Of a stretch of 64,000 bases of DNA, positions 34,120 to 47,538 are shown in pieces. The position numbers and the translations under genes were made by a program. A model generated the notes under the pieces. It did not search any database. It worked only from the letters and a program-made list of their open reading frames with translations, and was not told where the DNA came from. This DNA is from CAVPCZ01 sp963779225 (GTDB lineage: Bacteria; Bacteroidota; Ignavibacteria; UBA10030; UBA6906). The stretch covers positions 310,001-374,000 of the forward strand of contig CAVZWW010000001.1 of assembly GCA_963779225.1 (NCBI GenBank), read 5' to 3'. Each line of letters begins with the position of its first letter. The first letter of the stretch is position 1.

Positions 34120-35541
34120 ATGCTCGTTCAACAGCGCACCATCAAGCAGCCCGTATCGATCAGCGGTGTGGGACTCCATACCGGCAGTATTTCCACCATG
34201 ACGTTCAGGCCCGCGCCCGAAAACACCGGAATCCGGTTCCGCCGTGCGGATATCGGCGGCTCTCCCGAGGTGCCGGCGGACGTGGATCATGTGGTCGACA
34301 TCTCCCGCGGTACCACGATCGGCATCGGCGATGTACGGGTGCATACGGTCGAGCACGTGATGGCGGCCCTGGTGGGTTTGCAGATCGACAATGTGATTGT
34401 GGAACTTGATGCCAATGAACCGCCCATCGGCGACGGCAGTTCCAAGCCGTATGTGGATGTGCTGATGAATGCTGGGTTTGAAAAGCAGGATGCACCCAAA
34501 GACTACCTCATCATCGATCAGACCGTCACCTATCACAACGAAGCGAAGGGGGTGGATATTGTCGCCCTGCCGCTCGATGACTACCGCATCACGGTGATGG
34601 TTGACTATAACAACCCGGCGCTGGGCAGCCAGCACAGCGGGCTCTTCAATCTCGAGAAGGAATTCGCCACCGAATTTGCTCCCTGCCGCACGTTCTGCTT
34701 CCTCCATGAAGTGGAAATGCTGCACGAGGCCGGCCTGATCAAGGGAGGGAACCTGGATAACGCGATTGTCATCGTCGATCGGGAACTGGACGGTGACGAG
34801 ATCAAACGGATCACGGGGAAACTGGGGATCGAAGGGGCGGTAATTCTGGGCAACAACGGCGTGCTGAACAACCGTTCGCTGCACTTCAAGAACGAACCCG
34901 CGCGGCACAAGTTGCTGGATATGATGGGGGATCTTGCCCTGATCGGTGTACCCCTGAAGGCGCAGATCCTTGCGGCCCGTCCCGGCCATGCCAGCAATAT
35001 CGAATTTGCGCGCATGATCCGGAAGCTCTACCAGCAGAAGAAGCTGATCCGGAAGTTCCAGCACGAACGGAAAGAGGGCGTGATCTTCGACATTAACGCG
35101 ATCAAGAGGATTCTCCCGCACCGGTATCCGTTCCTGCTGGTGGACAAGATTGTAGACTTCAAGATCGATGAAAGTGTCGTCGGCGTGAAGAACGTGACCA
35201 CCAATGAGCCGTTTTTTGAAGGACACTTTCCCGGCCAGCCGGTCATGCCCGGCGTGCTCATTATCGAGGCGATGGCGCAGACAGGGGGGATCCTGCTCCT
35301 GAACGGCGTGGAAAATCCGGGCGACAAGCTGGTGTTTTTCATGTCCATCAACAATGCGAAATTCCGCAAGCCGGTGATCCCCGGGGACCAGCTGGTCTTC
35401 GAACTGAAGATGGTCAGCCGGAAGAGCCGCATCTGTTTGATGAAGGGAAAAGCCTTCGTGGATGGTTCGCTGGTGGCGGAGGCTGAACTCATGGCATCGA
35501 TCATCGACCGGAATAATCCCAAGACCGACACCGCATCCTGA
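34120..35541 (+). CDS. Bifunctional LpxC deacetylase - FabZ dehydratase fusion
   Basis: One 473-residue protein joins two enzymes. Residues 1-310 are LpxC, the zinc deacetylase that commits UDP-3-O-acyl-GlcNAc to lipid A; zinc ligands are His79 (HTVEHVMAAL), His263 and Asp267 (ARHKLLDMMGDLALIG), with general-acid His290 (RPGHASN). Residues 320-473 are FabZ, the 3-hydroxyacyl-ACP dehydratase, with LPHRYPFLLVDKI and the active-site GHFPGQPVMPGVLIIEAMAQ (His369, Glu383). The fusion is known from Bacteroidota and Chlorobi and supports this placement. Both enzymes compete for 3-hydroxyacyl chains, so fusion may balance lipid A and phospholipid synthesis. It starts 71 bases after lpxD. Confidence 0.96.
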   Translation: MLVQQRTIKQPVSISGVGLHTGSISTMTFRPAPENTGIRFRRADIGGSPEVPADVDHVVDISRGTTIGIGDVRVHTVEHVMAALVGLQIDNVIVELDANEPPIGDGSSKPYVDVLMNAGFEKQDAPKDYLIIDQTVTYHNEAKGVDIVALPLDDYRITVMVDYNNPALGSQHSGLFNLEKEFATEFAPCRTFCFLHEVEMLHEAGLIKGGNLDNAIVIVDRELDGDEIKRITGKLGIEGAVILGNNGVLNNRSLHFKNEPARHKLLDMMGDLALIGVPLKAQILAARPGHASNIEFARMIRKLYQQKKLIRKFQHERKEGVIFDINAIKRILPHRYPFLLVDKIVDFKIDESVVGVKNVTTNEPFFEGHFPGQPVMPGVLIIEAMAQTGGILLLNGVENPGDKLVFFMSINNAKFRKPVIPGDQLVFELKMVSRKSRICLMKGKAFVDGSLVAEAELMASIIDRNNPKTDTAS

Positions 35542-35549
35542 AAATTCCC

Positions 35550-36350
35550 ATGACCACAACGATTGATCCACGCGCGGCAATAGGTTCGCATGCCCGGCTC
35601 GGGGCAAACGTCACCATCGGTCCATTCGCCATCATCGAAGACGGGGCCGAGATCGGCGACGGGACGACGGTGGGCGGAAACGCCTACATCGCCACCGGTG
35701 CCCGCATTGGAAGGAATTGTACGATCCATCACGGCGCGGTCATCGGGCATGCCCCCCAGGACCTGAAATATGCCAATGAGCCCACAACGTGTGAAATCGG
35801 CGACCGGACCATTGTGCGGGAATATGCCACACTTCACCGGGGAACCGGCGAAGGAGGGTGCACACGAATCGGTGAGGACTGTTTTCTCATGGGCTATGTG
35901 CACGTGGCTCATGATTGTGAGATCGGCAACAGAGTGATCATGGCGAATGCGGCCATGATGGCAGGGCACGCGCTGGTTGAGGATGTGGTGATTATCGGGG
36001 GGGGAGCGCTCATTCATCAGTTCACGCGGATCGGCTGCCACGCAATGATCGGCGGTGGTTTGCGCGTTCCCAAGGATATCCCTCCCTATGTGCTTGCGGG
36101 GGGGCAACGGGCGGTTTATGAAGGGCTGAACAGCATCGGACTTCGCAGGCGGGGCTTCTCGCGTGAACTTGTTGATGCGCTGGACAGGGCCTACCATCTC
36201 CTGTACCGGTCGGGTCTGAACGTCACGCAGGCTCTTCAGAAAATCGCCGCCGATCCGCTTCTGATGCAATATGGGGAGGTTGCCCATGTCGTGGAATTCA
36301 TCCGCGGCAGCCGGCGCGGCATCATTGGCGCTCCCCGTCTCCGTGGTTAA
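35550..36350 (+). CDS. lpxA: UDP-N-acetylglucosamine acyltransferase LpxA
   Basis: First enzyme of lipid A synthesis, 266 residues, adding a 3-hydroxyacyl chain to UDP-GlcNAc in the cytoplasm. Hexapeptide repeats form a left-handed beta-helix from IDPRAAIGSHARLGANVTIGPF onward, and catalytic His121 lies in GYVHVAHDCEIGN (matching His125 of E. coli). The C-terminal helical domain begins near GLNSIGLRRRGFSREL. It starts 8 bases after the lpxC-fabZ stop. The last residues (EFIRGSRRGIIGAPRLRG) include the usual end signature. Confidence 0.96.
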   Translation: MTTTIDPRAAIGSHARLGANVTIGPFAIIEDGAEIGDGTTVGGNAYIATGARIGRNCTIHHGAVIGHAPQDLKYANEPTTCEIGDRTIVREYATLHRGTGEGGCTRIGEDCFLMGYVHVAHDCEIGNRVIMANAAMMAGHALVEDVVIIGGGALIHQFTRIGCHAMIGGGLRVPKDIPPYVLAGGQRAVYEGLNSIGLRRRGFSRELVDALDRAYHLLYRSGLNVTQALQKIAADPLLMQYGEVAHVVEFIRGSRRGIIGAPRLRG

Positions 36351-36357
36351 GCGGGCG

Positions 36358-37146
36358 ATGCACTGGCTCTTTGTCGACTCAGGCGCACAGTCGGGCGCCC
36401 GGAACATGCGTATCGATGAAGAAGGGGCACGGGCGCTGCAGTGCACATCGTCCGCGGACGCGCACTCCACGCTGCGGCTTTACCGCTGGAACCCCTGGGC
36501 GATCTCCCTCGGTTATCATCAATCCGCCGATGACCTGGATGCCGGCCTCTGTGCGGCGGACGGCATCGATATTGTACGCCGGCCCACCGGTGGCCGGGCA
36601 ATCCTCCATGCCGAAGAGCTGACCTACTGTCTGGTTATGGAAACGGGCCGGCGCAGTGTGCTGCAGGTGTACAACGATATCAGCCGGGCGCTGGTGCGCG
36701 GTTTGCAGTTGTTCGGTGTTCCGGTGGCGCTCCAGAAATCGCAACCGAACTTCGCGGAGACCTACCGCCAGGCATCCTCCATACCCTGTTTCACCAGCTC
36801 TGCACGATATGAGATTGAATGGGGCGGGCGAAAGCTGGTGGGGAGCGCACAACGACGATTTCCGGACGGAGAGCGTGATGTTGTCCTGCAGCACGGTTCG
36901 ATTCTTTGCGGGCCGGCACACCGGCGTCTTGTCGATTACCTGCACGTCGCCGATCCGAAGGTGCGGGATCAGATCCGGAATGAGATGACGGAAAAGACCG
37001 TCGAACTGTCCGAAATACTCGGGGCTCCGCCCGACCTCGAACACCTGGCCGGGTGTATCCGGCGGGGTTTTGAGATCGAATGGGGAATAGCATTCGACAT
37101 CAGCCCGGAGAATCAGCATGCACCGTCTGCGGAGAAACTTTCATGA
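36358..37146 (+). CDS. Lipoate/octanoate protein transferase (LipM/LplA family)
   Basis: A 262-residue member of the biotin/lipoate A/B ligase family. RRPTGGRAILHAEELTY (74-90) forms the lipoyl-binding loop, and GGRKLVGSAQRR (156-167) holds the conserved Lys159. Cys144 in SIPCF lies where the LipM octanoyltransferases carry their catalytic Cys, which favours transfer of octanoyl from ACP to GcvH or E2 over ATP-driven lipoate ligation. ATG 36358 is chosen since the earlier frame overlaps lpxA and shows no likeness. Its stop overlaps panB as ATGA. The alternative is a lipoate ligase (LplA), which needs an extra C-terminal domain that I do not see. Confidence 0.85.
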   Translation: MHWLFVDSGAQSGARNMRIDEEGARALQCTSSADAHSTLRLYRWNPWAISLGYHQSADDLDAGLCAADGIDIVRRPTGGRAILHAEELTYCLVMETGRRSVLQVYNDISRALVRGLQLFGVPVALQKSQPNFAETYRQASSIPCFTSSARYEIEWGGRKLVGSAQRRFPDGERDVVLQHGSILCGPAHRRLVDYLHVADPKVRDQIRNEMTEKTVELSEILGAPPDLEHLAGCIRRGFEIEWGIAFDISPENQHAPSAEKLS

Positions 37147-37961
37147 CCCCCACTGAAGCCCGTTCGCGGGTGGTGACCACACGCACCGTCCTGACCATGA
37201 AACAGTCGGGCGAAAAGATCACGATGCTGACCGGCTATGACTTTCTTGTCGCACAGAATCTCGACCGGGTGGGCATCGATATCATTCTGGTCGGCGACTC
37301 GCTGGGGAATGTCGTCCAGGGGCACGAGACCACTCTGCCGGTGACGGTGGACGATATGATCTATCATGCCAAGGCGGTGAAGCGGGCGGTAAAGAATGCG
37401 CTTATCGTGGTGGATATGCCGTTTATGTCGTACCAGACCAGTGTGGACGATGCGGTACGCAACTGCGGCCGCGTGATGAAGGAGGTCGGGGTGGGGGCGG
37501 TGAAGCTTGAAGGGGGGGCGCACATTGCGGAGATCGTGCGGCATCTTGTGCACATCGGCATCCCGGTGATGGGGCATCTGGGTCTCACCCCGCAGGCGAT
37601 CAATACCTTCGGAACCTACGAAGTGCGTGCCACCGAAAAAGCCGAGGCGGCAGCACTGGTGCGGGATGCCGGAGTGCTTGCAGAAGCGGGGGTCTTCGCC
37701 ATCGTCCTGGAAAAGATCCCGGCGGCGCTGGCAAAGAAGGTGACGCAGGCGGTACCTGTTCCGACTATCGGGATCGGCGCGGGGCCGCACTGTGACGGCC
37801 AGGTTCTCGTGGTCTATGATATGCTCGGACTGACCGAGGAATTCAGACCGCGCTTTGTCCGCCGGTACGCCGAACTGGCCGACGTCATGCGCGGGGCGTT
37901 CAGCAGGTACATCAAGGATGTGAAATCCGGAGATTTTCCCCGGGTGAAGGAGAGTTATTGA
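37143..37961 (+). CDS. panB: 3-methyl-2-oxobutanoate hydroxymethyltransferase PanB
   Basis: A 272-residue TIM-barrel enzyme that makes ketopantoate from 2-oxoisovalerate and methylene-THF, the first step of pantothenate and CoA synthesis. Motifs include KITMLTGYDFLVAQNLDRVGIDIILVGDSLGNVVQGHETTLPVT (split here only for reading), DMPFMSYQ and the Mg-binding KLEGG, with IPVMGHLGLTPQAINTFG and TIGIGAGPHCDGQVLV downstream. ATG 37143 overlaps the previous gene by ATGA and surE by TTGA, so all three are coupled. Confidence 0.95.
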   Translation: MTPTEARSRVVTTRTVLTMKQSGEKITMLTGYDFLVAQNLDRVGIDIILVGDSLGNVVQGHETTLPVTVDDMIYHAKAVKRAVKNALIVVDMPFMSYQTSVDDAVRNCGRVMKEVGVGAVKLEGGAHIAEIVRHLVHIGIPVMGHLGLTPQAINTFGTYEVRATEKAEAAALVRDAGVLAEAGVFAIVLEKIPAALAKKVTQAVPVPTIGIGAGPHCDGQVLVVYDMLGLTEEFRPRFVRRYAELADVMRGAFSRYIKDVKSGDFPRVKESY

Positions 37962-38728
37962 ATATTCTGATCTGCAACGACGATGGCATTGACGCGCCGG
38001 GTATCCATGCCCTTGCCGGGGAGCTCCGGAAGATTGCGCGGGTGACCGTGGTGGCTCCGGATCGCCAGCAGAGCGCGGTCGGACACGCGATCACGATGAA
38101 TTATCCTCTCCGTGCTGTTCCTTTCCACAAGAACGGGGAGTTTTTCGGATATGCGGTGGACGGCACTCCGGCCGATTGTGTGAAGCTTGCCGTGAAGTTC
38201 CTTTTGAAGGAGAAGCCCGACCTGGTGATGTCGGGCATCAACCATGGCTCGAATACGGCGATCAACATCATCTACTCGGGGACGGTGTCGGCGGCGACGG
38301 AGGGGACGATCCTCGGCATCCCTTCGATTGCGGTTTCGTTGACGACCTATGCGGCGGCCGATTTCCGTTATGCCGCACGCATTGCGGCGCGGATTGCAGA
38401 AATAGTGATAGGGCGCGGTTTGCCCCAGGGGACCCTGCTGAACGTGAATGTCCCGGCCCTGCCCGAAAATGAGATCAGAGGAATCAAGGTTACCGTTCAG
38501 GGCAAATCATCCTGGGAAGACACATTTGACGTGCGGCGTGATCCTGCGAACCGCGAATATTTCTGGCTGACGGGTCATATGAATGTCACGGATACGGATC
38601 CGGATACGGATCAGGTTGCCGTGCTCGAGGGGTATGTCTCGGTGACCCCGATCCACTATGATATTACCGACCGCGAACAGTGTGAGCGGATGAGAAGCTG
38701 GGATCTGGACTCGACTGCGGAGTCGTAA
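37958..38728 (+). CDS. surE: 5'/3'-nucleotidase SurE
   Basis: A 256-residue nucleoside monophosphate phosphatase. The metal-binding start NILICNDDGIDAPGIHAL carries Asp9 and Asp10; other conserved parts are VVAPDRQQSAVGHAIT, the YAVDGTPADCVKLA loop and LVMSGINHGSNTAINIIYSGTVSAA. TTG 37958 overlaps the panB stop (TTGA). It is the last gene before the rRNA operon; about 500 bases of leader DNA follow. Confidence 0.94.
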   Translation: MNILICNDDGIDAPGIHALAGELRKIARVTVVAPDRQQSAVGHAITMNYPLRAVPFHKNGEFFGYAVDGTPADCVKLAVKFLLKEKPDLVMSGINHGSNTAINIIYSGTVSAATEGTILGIPSIAVSLTTYAAADFRYAARIAARIAEIVIGRGLPQGTLLNVNVPALPENEIRGIKVTVQGKSSWEDTFDVRRDPANREYFWLTGHMNVTDTDPDTDQVAVLEGYVSVTPIHYDITDREQCERMRSWDLDSTAES

Positions 38729-39237
38729 GATGCTTCCGGTGTTGCCTGGTGGTCCTCGATTTGAATCCTGCACAGTTTTCGTTGAAAGTCTCTTTCCATC
38801 TTTCCGGGTCGTCTAGGGATGCCATGCCGGAAATCGTGCGGCGCAGGGGGTGGGGCGCGGCGATTTGCCGGAGCTGGATGCGGCTGTTCTGCCGGTGCAG
38901 TAGTGATTCCGGGGCAGATTGTTACAGGGGAGATGGTGGCAGGCAAAAAAAACTTGTTGACATTATGCCGTTAAGTTCGTACAATAGAGTCCCTTCTTAA
39001 AGGGCCGCTGGGCCGGGTACAAAAAAATCGTGTTGTAGTTCTACCAGAGACTTGACATCACGAGATAATAGTAGTATATTAAAGGCCCGCAAAGAAAGCG
39101 GACAGAGTGTTGTTCTTTGAAAAACAGTGTGCATAGCCAAGAGTCAATTATACTTGAGTCCTTAACCTTGGCGATCCATCTCGTGCAAACGGGGTGAGAT
39201 TGTCAAGCTTCAGACTCGACATTGTAATTGTTGAGAT
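38729..39237 (+). promoter_or_regulatory. rRNA operon leader with two sigma-70-type promoters
   Basis: Two promoters fit the plain consensus. P1: TTGACA 38957-38962, 17-base spacer, TACAAT 38980-38985. P2: TTGACA 39052-39057, 17-base spacer, TATATT 39075-39080. Tandem promoters are usual for rRNA operons. P2 is followed by AAAGGCCCGC, a GC-rich start region of the kind linked to growth-rate control. The part from 38729 to 38940 shows no gene. Confidence 0.8.
39111..39127 (+). promoter_or_regulatory. boxA-like antitermination site before 16S
   Basis: TGTTCTTTGAAAAACAG resembles bacterial boxA (TGCTCTTTA). A near copy, TGTTCTTTGACAAACAG, precedes 23S at 41132. NusB, the boxA-binding protein, is coded at 12295. 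Confidence 0.65.
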
Positions 39238-40781
<1,544 letters not shown>

Positions 40782-40897
40782 AGCGTTCTTTCACCTCTGG
40801 CATTCACGGTGTTCGGAGGTGGACAGACGAACCTGAAGGGACTCGGTATGAAGCGCTTGCGGTTATGCACACGTTTTTCAATTATTGGCGTCACGTT

Positions 40898-40971
<74 letters not shown>

Positions 40972-41026
40972 CAGTTCAGGTGGGTGCGTCGGGCGATCTC
41001 GCCGGGGTGTAGCGCCACCAGTCTGC

Positions 41027-41099
41027 GGGGCTATAGCTCAATTGGGAGAGCGCCTGGTTTGCAACCAGGAGGTTACCGGTTCGATCCCGGTTAGCTCCA
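41027..41099 (+). tRNA. tRNA-Ala (anticodon TGC)
   Basis: A 73-base cloverleaf: acceptor GGGGCTA/TAGCTCC, anticodon loop TTTGCAA with TGC, T loop TTCGATC. The Ile-Ala pair is the usual content of a bacterial rRNA spacer. Confidence 0.97.
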
Positions 41100-41131
41100 C
41101 ACGTGACACCAGATCCGTGGCAACACGGGAC

Positions 41132-41148
41132 TGTTCTTTGACAAACAG
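41132..41148 (+). promoter_or_regulatory. boxA-like site before 23S
   Basis: TGTTCTTTGACAAACAG matches the site before 16S at all but one position. Duplicate boxA elements, one per large rRNA, are known in bacterial rRNA operons. Confidence 0.6.
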
Positions 41149-41297
41149 GAAGAGTTACGTTAGCAACGGCGTCGGTAGTCGTTCCGCGAAAGCGGGGTGG
41201 ACAAAGGCGCGGTGGCTGACCGCTGGAATTGATCAAGCATTGTATTCTTATTGGAGCACCTGGATATTTTTGAACATCGGTGTTAATAAGGATTTTT

Positions 41298-44361
<3,064 letters not shown>

Positions 44362-44494
44362 GTTTTTATTAACAACGGTGCTCGCCGGGTGTTCCAATAA
44401 GAAGCTCTGCATGAGCAATTCCAGTAACTTCCCTCCCGCACCAGCGGGATGAGGATCCCGCTCCGGCGGGACTTCCTGATGTCAGAATGTAAAC

Positions 44495-44612
44495 TTCTGG
44501 CGACCATAGCGGAGGTGTTACACCCGATCCCATTCCGAACTCGGCAGTTAAGCCCTCCAGCGCCGATGGTACTACTCGTGAGAACGTGTGGGAGAGTAGG
44601 TCGTTGCCAGAG
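44495..44612 (+). rRNA. rrf: 5S ribosomal RNA
   Basis: The terminal helix TCTGGCGAC/GTTGCCAGA closes a 117-base RNA containing CATAGCGGAGGTG, CCCGATCCCATTCCGAACTCGG (split reading) and GTGGGAGAGTAGG, the conserved 5S arms. It is the last gene of the operon. Confidence 0.93.
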
Positions 44613-44620
44613 TTATCGTG

Positions 44621-44658
44621 ATCCCGTCCCGACGTCTGTCGGGACGGGATTTTTTTTT
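44621..44658 (+). terminator. Terminator of the rRNA operon
   Basis: A perfect 13-bp GC-rich stem (ATCCCGTCCCGAC at 44621-44633 with its complement at 44638-44650), 4-base loop GTCT, and then an uninterrupted run of T to 44658. It lies 9 bases after 5S. Confidence 0.95.
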
Positions 44659-44743
44659 GCCCCCGAGTGCCTCTCCCCGGTGTTTCTCTCCACCACTTGT
44701 TGTATATTACGTCGACCCGCCGTTTCAAGGAGATCCGTTCGTA

Positions 44744-46360
44744 ATGAGAAAAATCGTCCGCAAGATCACGAGCTGGTTCACGAAGAAGCCGAAACCCGCG
44801 CCCGCTGCAAGCACCATATCCGGACCCGCCCCAAAGCACCAGCGCCGGGAGGGAACGCCGGGTGAGAGACCCCGGCCTCAACGCGAACAACGCACCCCCT
44901 CCGACGCCCGCCGCCCCCAGAATCGCCCGCGGCCCGAGCAGAACCGCCCGCGGCCCGAGCAGAAACGAACGCGGCCGGAACAGAACCGCGCGCGGCCGGA
45001 ACAGAAACGAACGCACAAAGAAACCCCGCCACAGAAATCTCCCGACCTCTGGGATGCCGGGCAGTTTTCCATACCCGCACTCGAGGGAAAAACCCGGTTC
45101 CAGGACCTGGACCTGCCTCAGGAACTCCTGCATGCAGTGTTCGATCTGGGCTTCAAGTACTGTACGCCCGTGCAGGCGGAGGTCCTTCCCAGCGCCCTCA
45201 AGGGCGCAGACATCCGGGGACGCGCACAAACAGGAACGGGTAAGACGGCCGCGTTTCTCATCGCGATCTTCACACACTTCCTTCGACACGCCGCTCCGGC
45301 TCAGCGGAAACCCGGAAGACCCAGGGCCCTTATTCTCGCACCAACACGCGAACTTGTCCTCCAGATCGAAAAAGATGCCCTCGGCCTTTCACGCCACATG
45401 AACTGCAGGGTGCTGCCCGTGTTCGGAGGAATGGACTACCAGAAGCAGGTGCGCGATATCGAGAAGGAACCCGTCGACGTTATTGTCGCCACGCCCGGAA
45501 GACTGCTCGACTACAAACAGAAGGGGAAGCTCATCCTCGACAGCGTCGAAATCCTCATCATCGACGAAGCCGATCGCATGCTCGACATGGGGTTCATTCC
45601 CGACGTCCGGCGGATCGTGCTGAGCACACCGACGAAGGACAAACGTCAGACGATGTTCTTTACCGCCACCATGACCCCTGAAGTGAGCAGGCTCGCGGAC
45701 AGCTGGACGCGGGGATCGGTTATCGTGGATATCGAGCCGGAAAAAGCCACGGTTGATGAAATCGACCAGATCGTCTACATCGCTTCGAATGAACAAAAAC
45801 TCATGCTGCTCTACAACCTGATCACCACCCAGCGCCTGGAACGTGTGATGGTGTTCTGCAATCGAAAAGATGATACCGGAACACTCTATCGCACACTCAC
45901 CTCGCACGGGATCAGCTGCGGTCTCCTGACCGGAGATGTCGATCAGCGATTGCGCGTTAAGACTCTTGAGGCCTTCCGCGCGGGCACGACGCGCGTTCTG
46001 GTAGCCACCGATGTCGCATCGCGCGGACTGCACATCGAGGGCGTCAGTCATGTGGTCAATTACAATCTGCCCTTTGATCCCGAAGACTACGTCCACCGCA
46101 TCGGGCGCACCGGGCGCGCCGGCGCAACCGGCACGTCCATCAGTTTTGCCACCGAAGATGATTCCTACGAGATCCCGAAAATCGAAATCGTCCTCGGGAA
46201 ACCGATCAAGTGCGTCCAACCGGAGGAAGCTCTCCTCACCGCGCTTCCGCCGCCCGAGAAACCCCGTGAGAAGGCACCCCCGGCTGTGCGCCGCAGAGGA
46301 TCCACATCCCGGCGATCGGGACCATCCCGCGGGCGCCCGGGAGGGAGAAGGCCGTCCTGA
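44744..46360 (+). CDS. DEAD-box RNA helicase with basic repeat N-terminus (RhlB/RhlE-like)
   Basis: A 538-residue ATP-dependent RNA helicase. The core carries the Q motif region (FQDLDLPQELLHAVFDLGFKYCTPVQ), AQTGTGKT (I), PTRELVLQI (Ia), DEAD (II), FFTATM in place of SAT (III), and HRIGRTGRAG (VI). A basic, disordered N-terminus has four heptads of the RPRPEQN/RPRPEQK type, and the tail is Arg/Gly/Ser-rich; both probably bind RNA. ATG 44744 is set by AAGGAG upstream and by MRKIVRKIT being a natural start. It directly follows the rRNA operon, so a role in ribosome assembly or RNA decay is plausible but inferred. Confidence 0.92.
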   Translation: MRKIVRKITSWFTKKPKPAPAASTISGPAPKHQRREGTPGERPRPQREQRTPSDARRPQNRPRPEQNRPRPEQKRTRPEQNRARPEQKRTHKETPPQKSPDLWDAGQFSIPALEGKTRFQDLDLPQELLHAVFDLGFKYCTPVQAEVLPSALKGADIRGRAQTGTGKTAAFLIAIFTHFLRHAAPAQRKPGRPRALILAPTRELVLQIEKDALGLSRHMNCRVLPVFGGMDYQKQVRDIEKEPVDVIVATPGRLLDYKQKGKLILDSVEILIIDEADRMLDMGFIPDVRRIVLSTPTKDKRQTMFFTATMTPEVSRLADSWTRGSVIVDIEPEKATVDEIDQIVYIASNEQKLMLLYNLITTQRLERVMVFCNRKDDTGTLYRTLTSHGISCGLLTGDVDQRLRVKTLEAFRAGTTRVLVATDVASRGLHIEGVSHVVNYNLPFDPEDYVHRIGRTGRAGATGTSISFATEDDSYEIPKIEIVLGKPIKCVQPEEALLTALPPPEKPREKAPPAVRRRGSTSRRSGPSRGRPGGRRPS

Positions 46361-46568
46361 CCGTCTGGAGACGGGGCGGCGCTGATGCCGGGGAGACCAA
46401 CACGCTTCCCCCTCTTCCGTATCGAACCGGTTGTGAACGCTCCCCCGCGACGGCCTTGCCCGTAGAAGGTGTCAGGAATATTTTCTATATTAACGGCTGC
46501 CAACCCGTGCGGCACGCTTGTCGTCTGTTCTCCCATTCTCCCATTCTTTTCAGCACACTGGAGTGATT

Positions 46569-47444
46569 ATGATCAACTTCCGCTTCACGTTCTGGACAAC
46601 AACGGCCTTCTTGATGGCCGCGGTACTGGCAGGATGCGGCCGGGGCGGAGACCGCTCCGCAACCACCCTGCAAATCAAAGGTTCTGATACTATGGTCAAC
46701 CTCACACAGGCGTGGGCGGAAGAGTACATGAAGTTACACCCCGGCGCCTCGATCGCTGTTACCGGCGGCGGCTCCGGAACGGGCATTACCTCCATGCTCA
46801 ACAATACGTGCGATTTGGCCCAGGTCTCGCGGGAGATGAAAGAAGGCGAAATCACCATGGCGCGAAAGAAGGGATTCGAACCGAAAAAGATCGTGGTAGC
46901 CCTCGACGGCCTCGCGGTCATCGTCCACCCTTCGAACCCTGTCTCCCAGGTGACCATCGATCAGCTTGCCGACATCTACATCGGCCGGACCACAAACTGG
47001 AAGCAACTGGGGGGGGCCGACGCGAAAATTGTTCTGCTCTCCCGCGAAGTGAATTCCGGTACGCACGTCTATTTCAAAGAACATGTGCTTCGCCACGGCA
47101 ACCCGGGTGGAAAAGAAGAGTTCACTCCCGATGCCCTTCTCCTGCCGAGTTCCCAGGCGATCTCCGACGAGGCATCGCAAAACCCGAATGCCATCGGCTA
47201 TTTTGGACTGGGGTACGTGACCAAGACGGTCAAAGTCTTGAAAATCGCCATGAACCGCGAATCCCCTTTTGTTCTCCCCACCATGGCCACCACCCAGGAC
47301 AACACCTATCCCATCTCGCGACCCCTCATGTTCTATTCCAAAGGAGATCCCGCGGGGCTGGTGAAGGAGTTCCTCGGATTTGTTCTCTCGGCCGACGGAC
47401 AACGGGTGGTGGAGAAACTGGACTTTGTTCCCATTGTTCACTAG
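46569..47444 (+). CDS. pstS: Phosphate ABC transporter substrate-binding lipoprotein PstS
   Basis: A 291-residue lipoprotein with lipobox LAGC (Cys23). The mature start TTLQIKGSDTMVNLTQAWAEEY and TGGGSGTGITSM are the phosphate-binding loops, and SREVNSGTHVYFKEHVL and QAISDEASQNPNAIGYFGLGYV complete the PstS pattern. It holds phosphate in the periplasm for PstCA. ATG 46569 with GGAG upstream is chosen over the earlier frame start. It is the first gene of the pst operon; 46361-46568 upstream should hold the promoter, but I found no certain Pho box. Confidence 0.94.
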   Translation: MINFRFTFWTTTAFLMAAVLAGCGRGGDRSATTLQIKGSDTMVNLTQAWAEEYMKLHPGASIAVTGGGSGTGITSMLNNTCDLAQVSREMKEGEITMARKKGFEPKKIVVALDGLAVIVHPSNPVSQVTIDQLADIYIGRTTNWKQLGGADAKIVLLSREVNSGTHVYFKEHVLRHGNPGGKEEFTPDALLLPSSQAISDEASQNPNAIGYFGLGYVTKTVKVLKIAMNRESPFVLPTMATTQDNTYPISRPLMFYSKGDPAGLVKEFLGFVLSADGQRVVEKLDFVPIVH

Positions 47445-47538
47445 TGGCCGGCAATTCGGTGCCGGATCATTCCCGAAGAGCACGGCGCGACTTCACCGGT
47501 AAGGAGGTGGATTCAATGGAAGGTACATCCGAACGATC

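Noticed and set aside
34045..35607. Long antisense frame (520 codons) across lpxC-fabZ
   Set aside because: It mirrors a well conserved gene and has no recognisable domain.
38507..38946. Minus-strand frames resembling products often annotated near tRNA genes
   Set aside because: They overlap surE and its 3' flank, show no tRNA fold and no protein family.
46361..46568. Pho box ahead of pstS
   Set aside because: No repeat close to the known CTGTCAT-type direct repeats stands out. A different regulator may be used.
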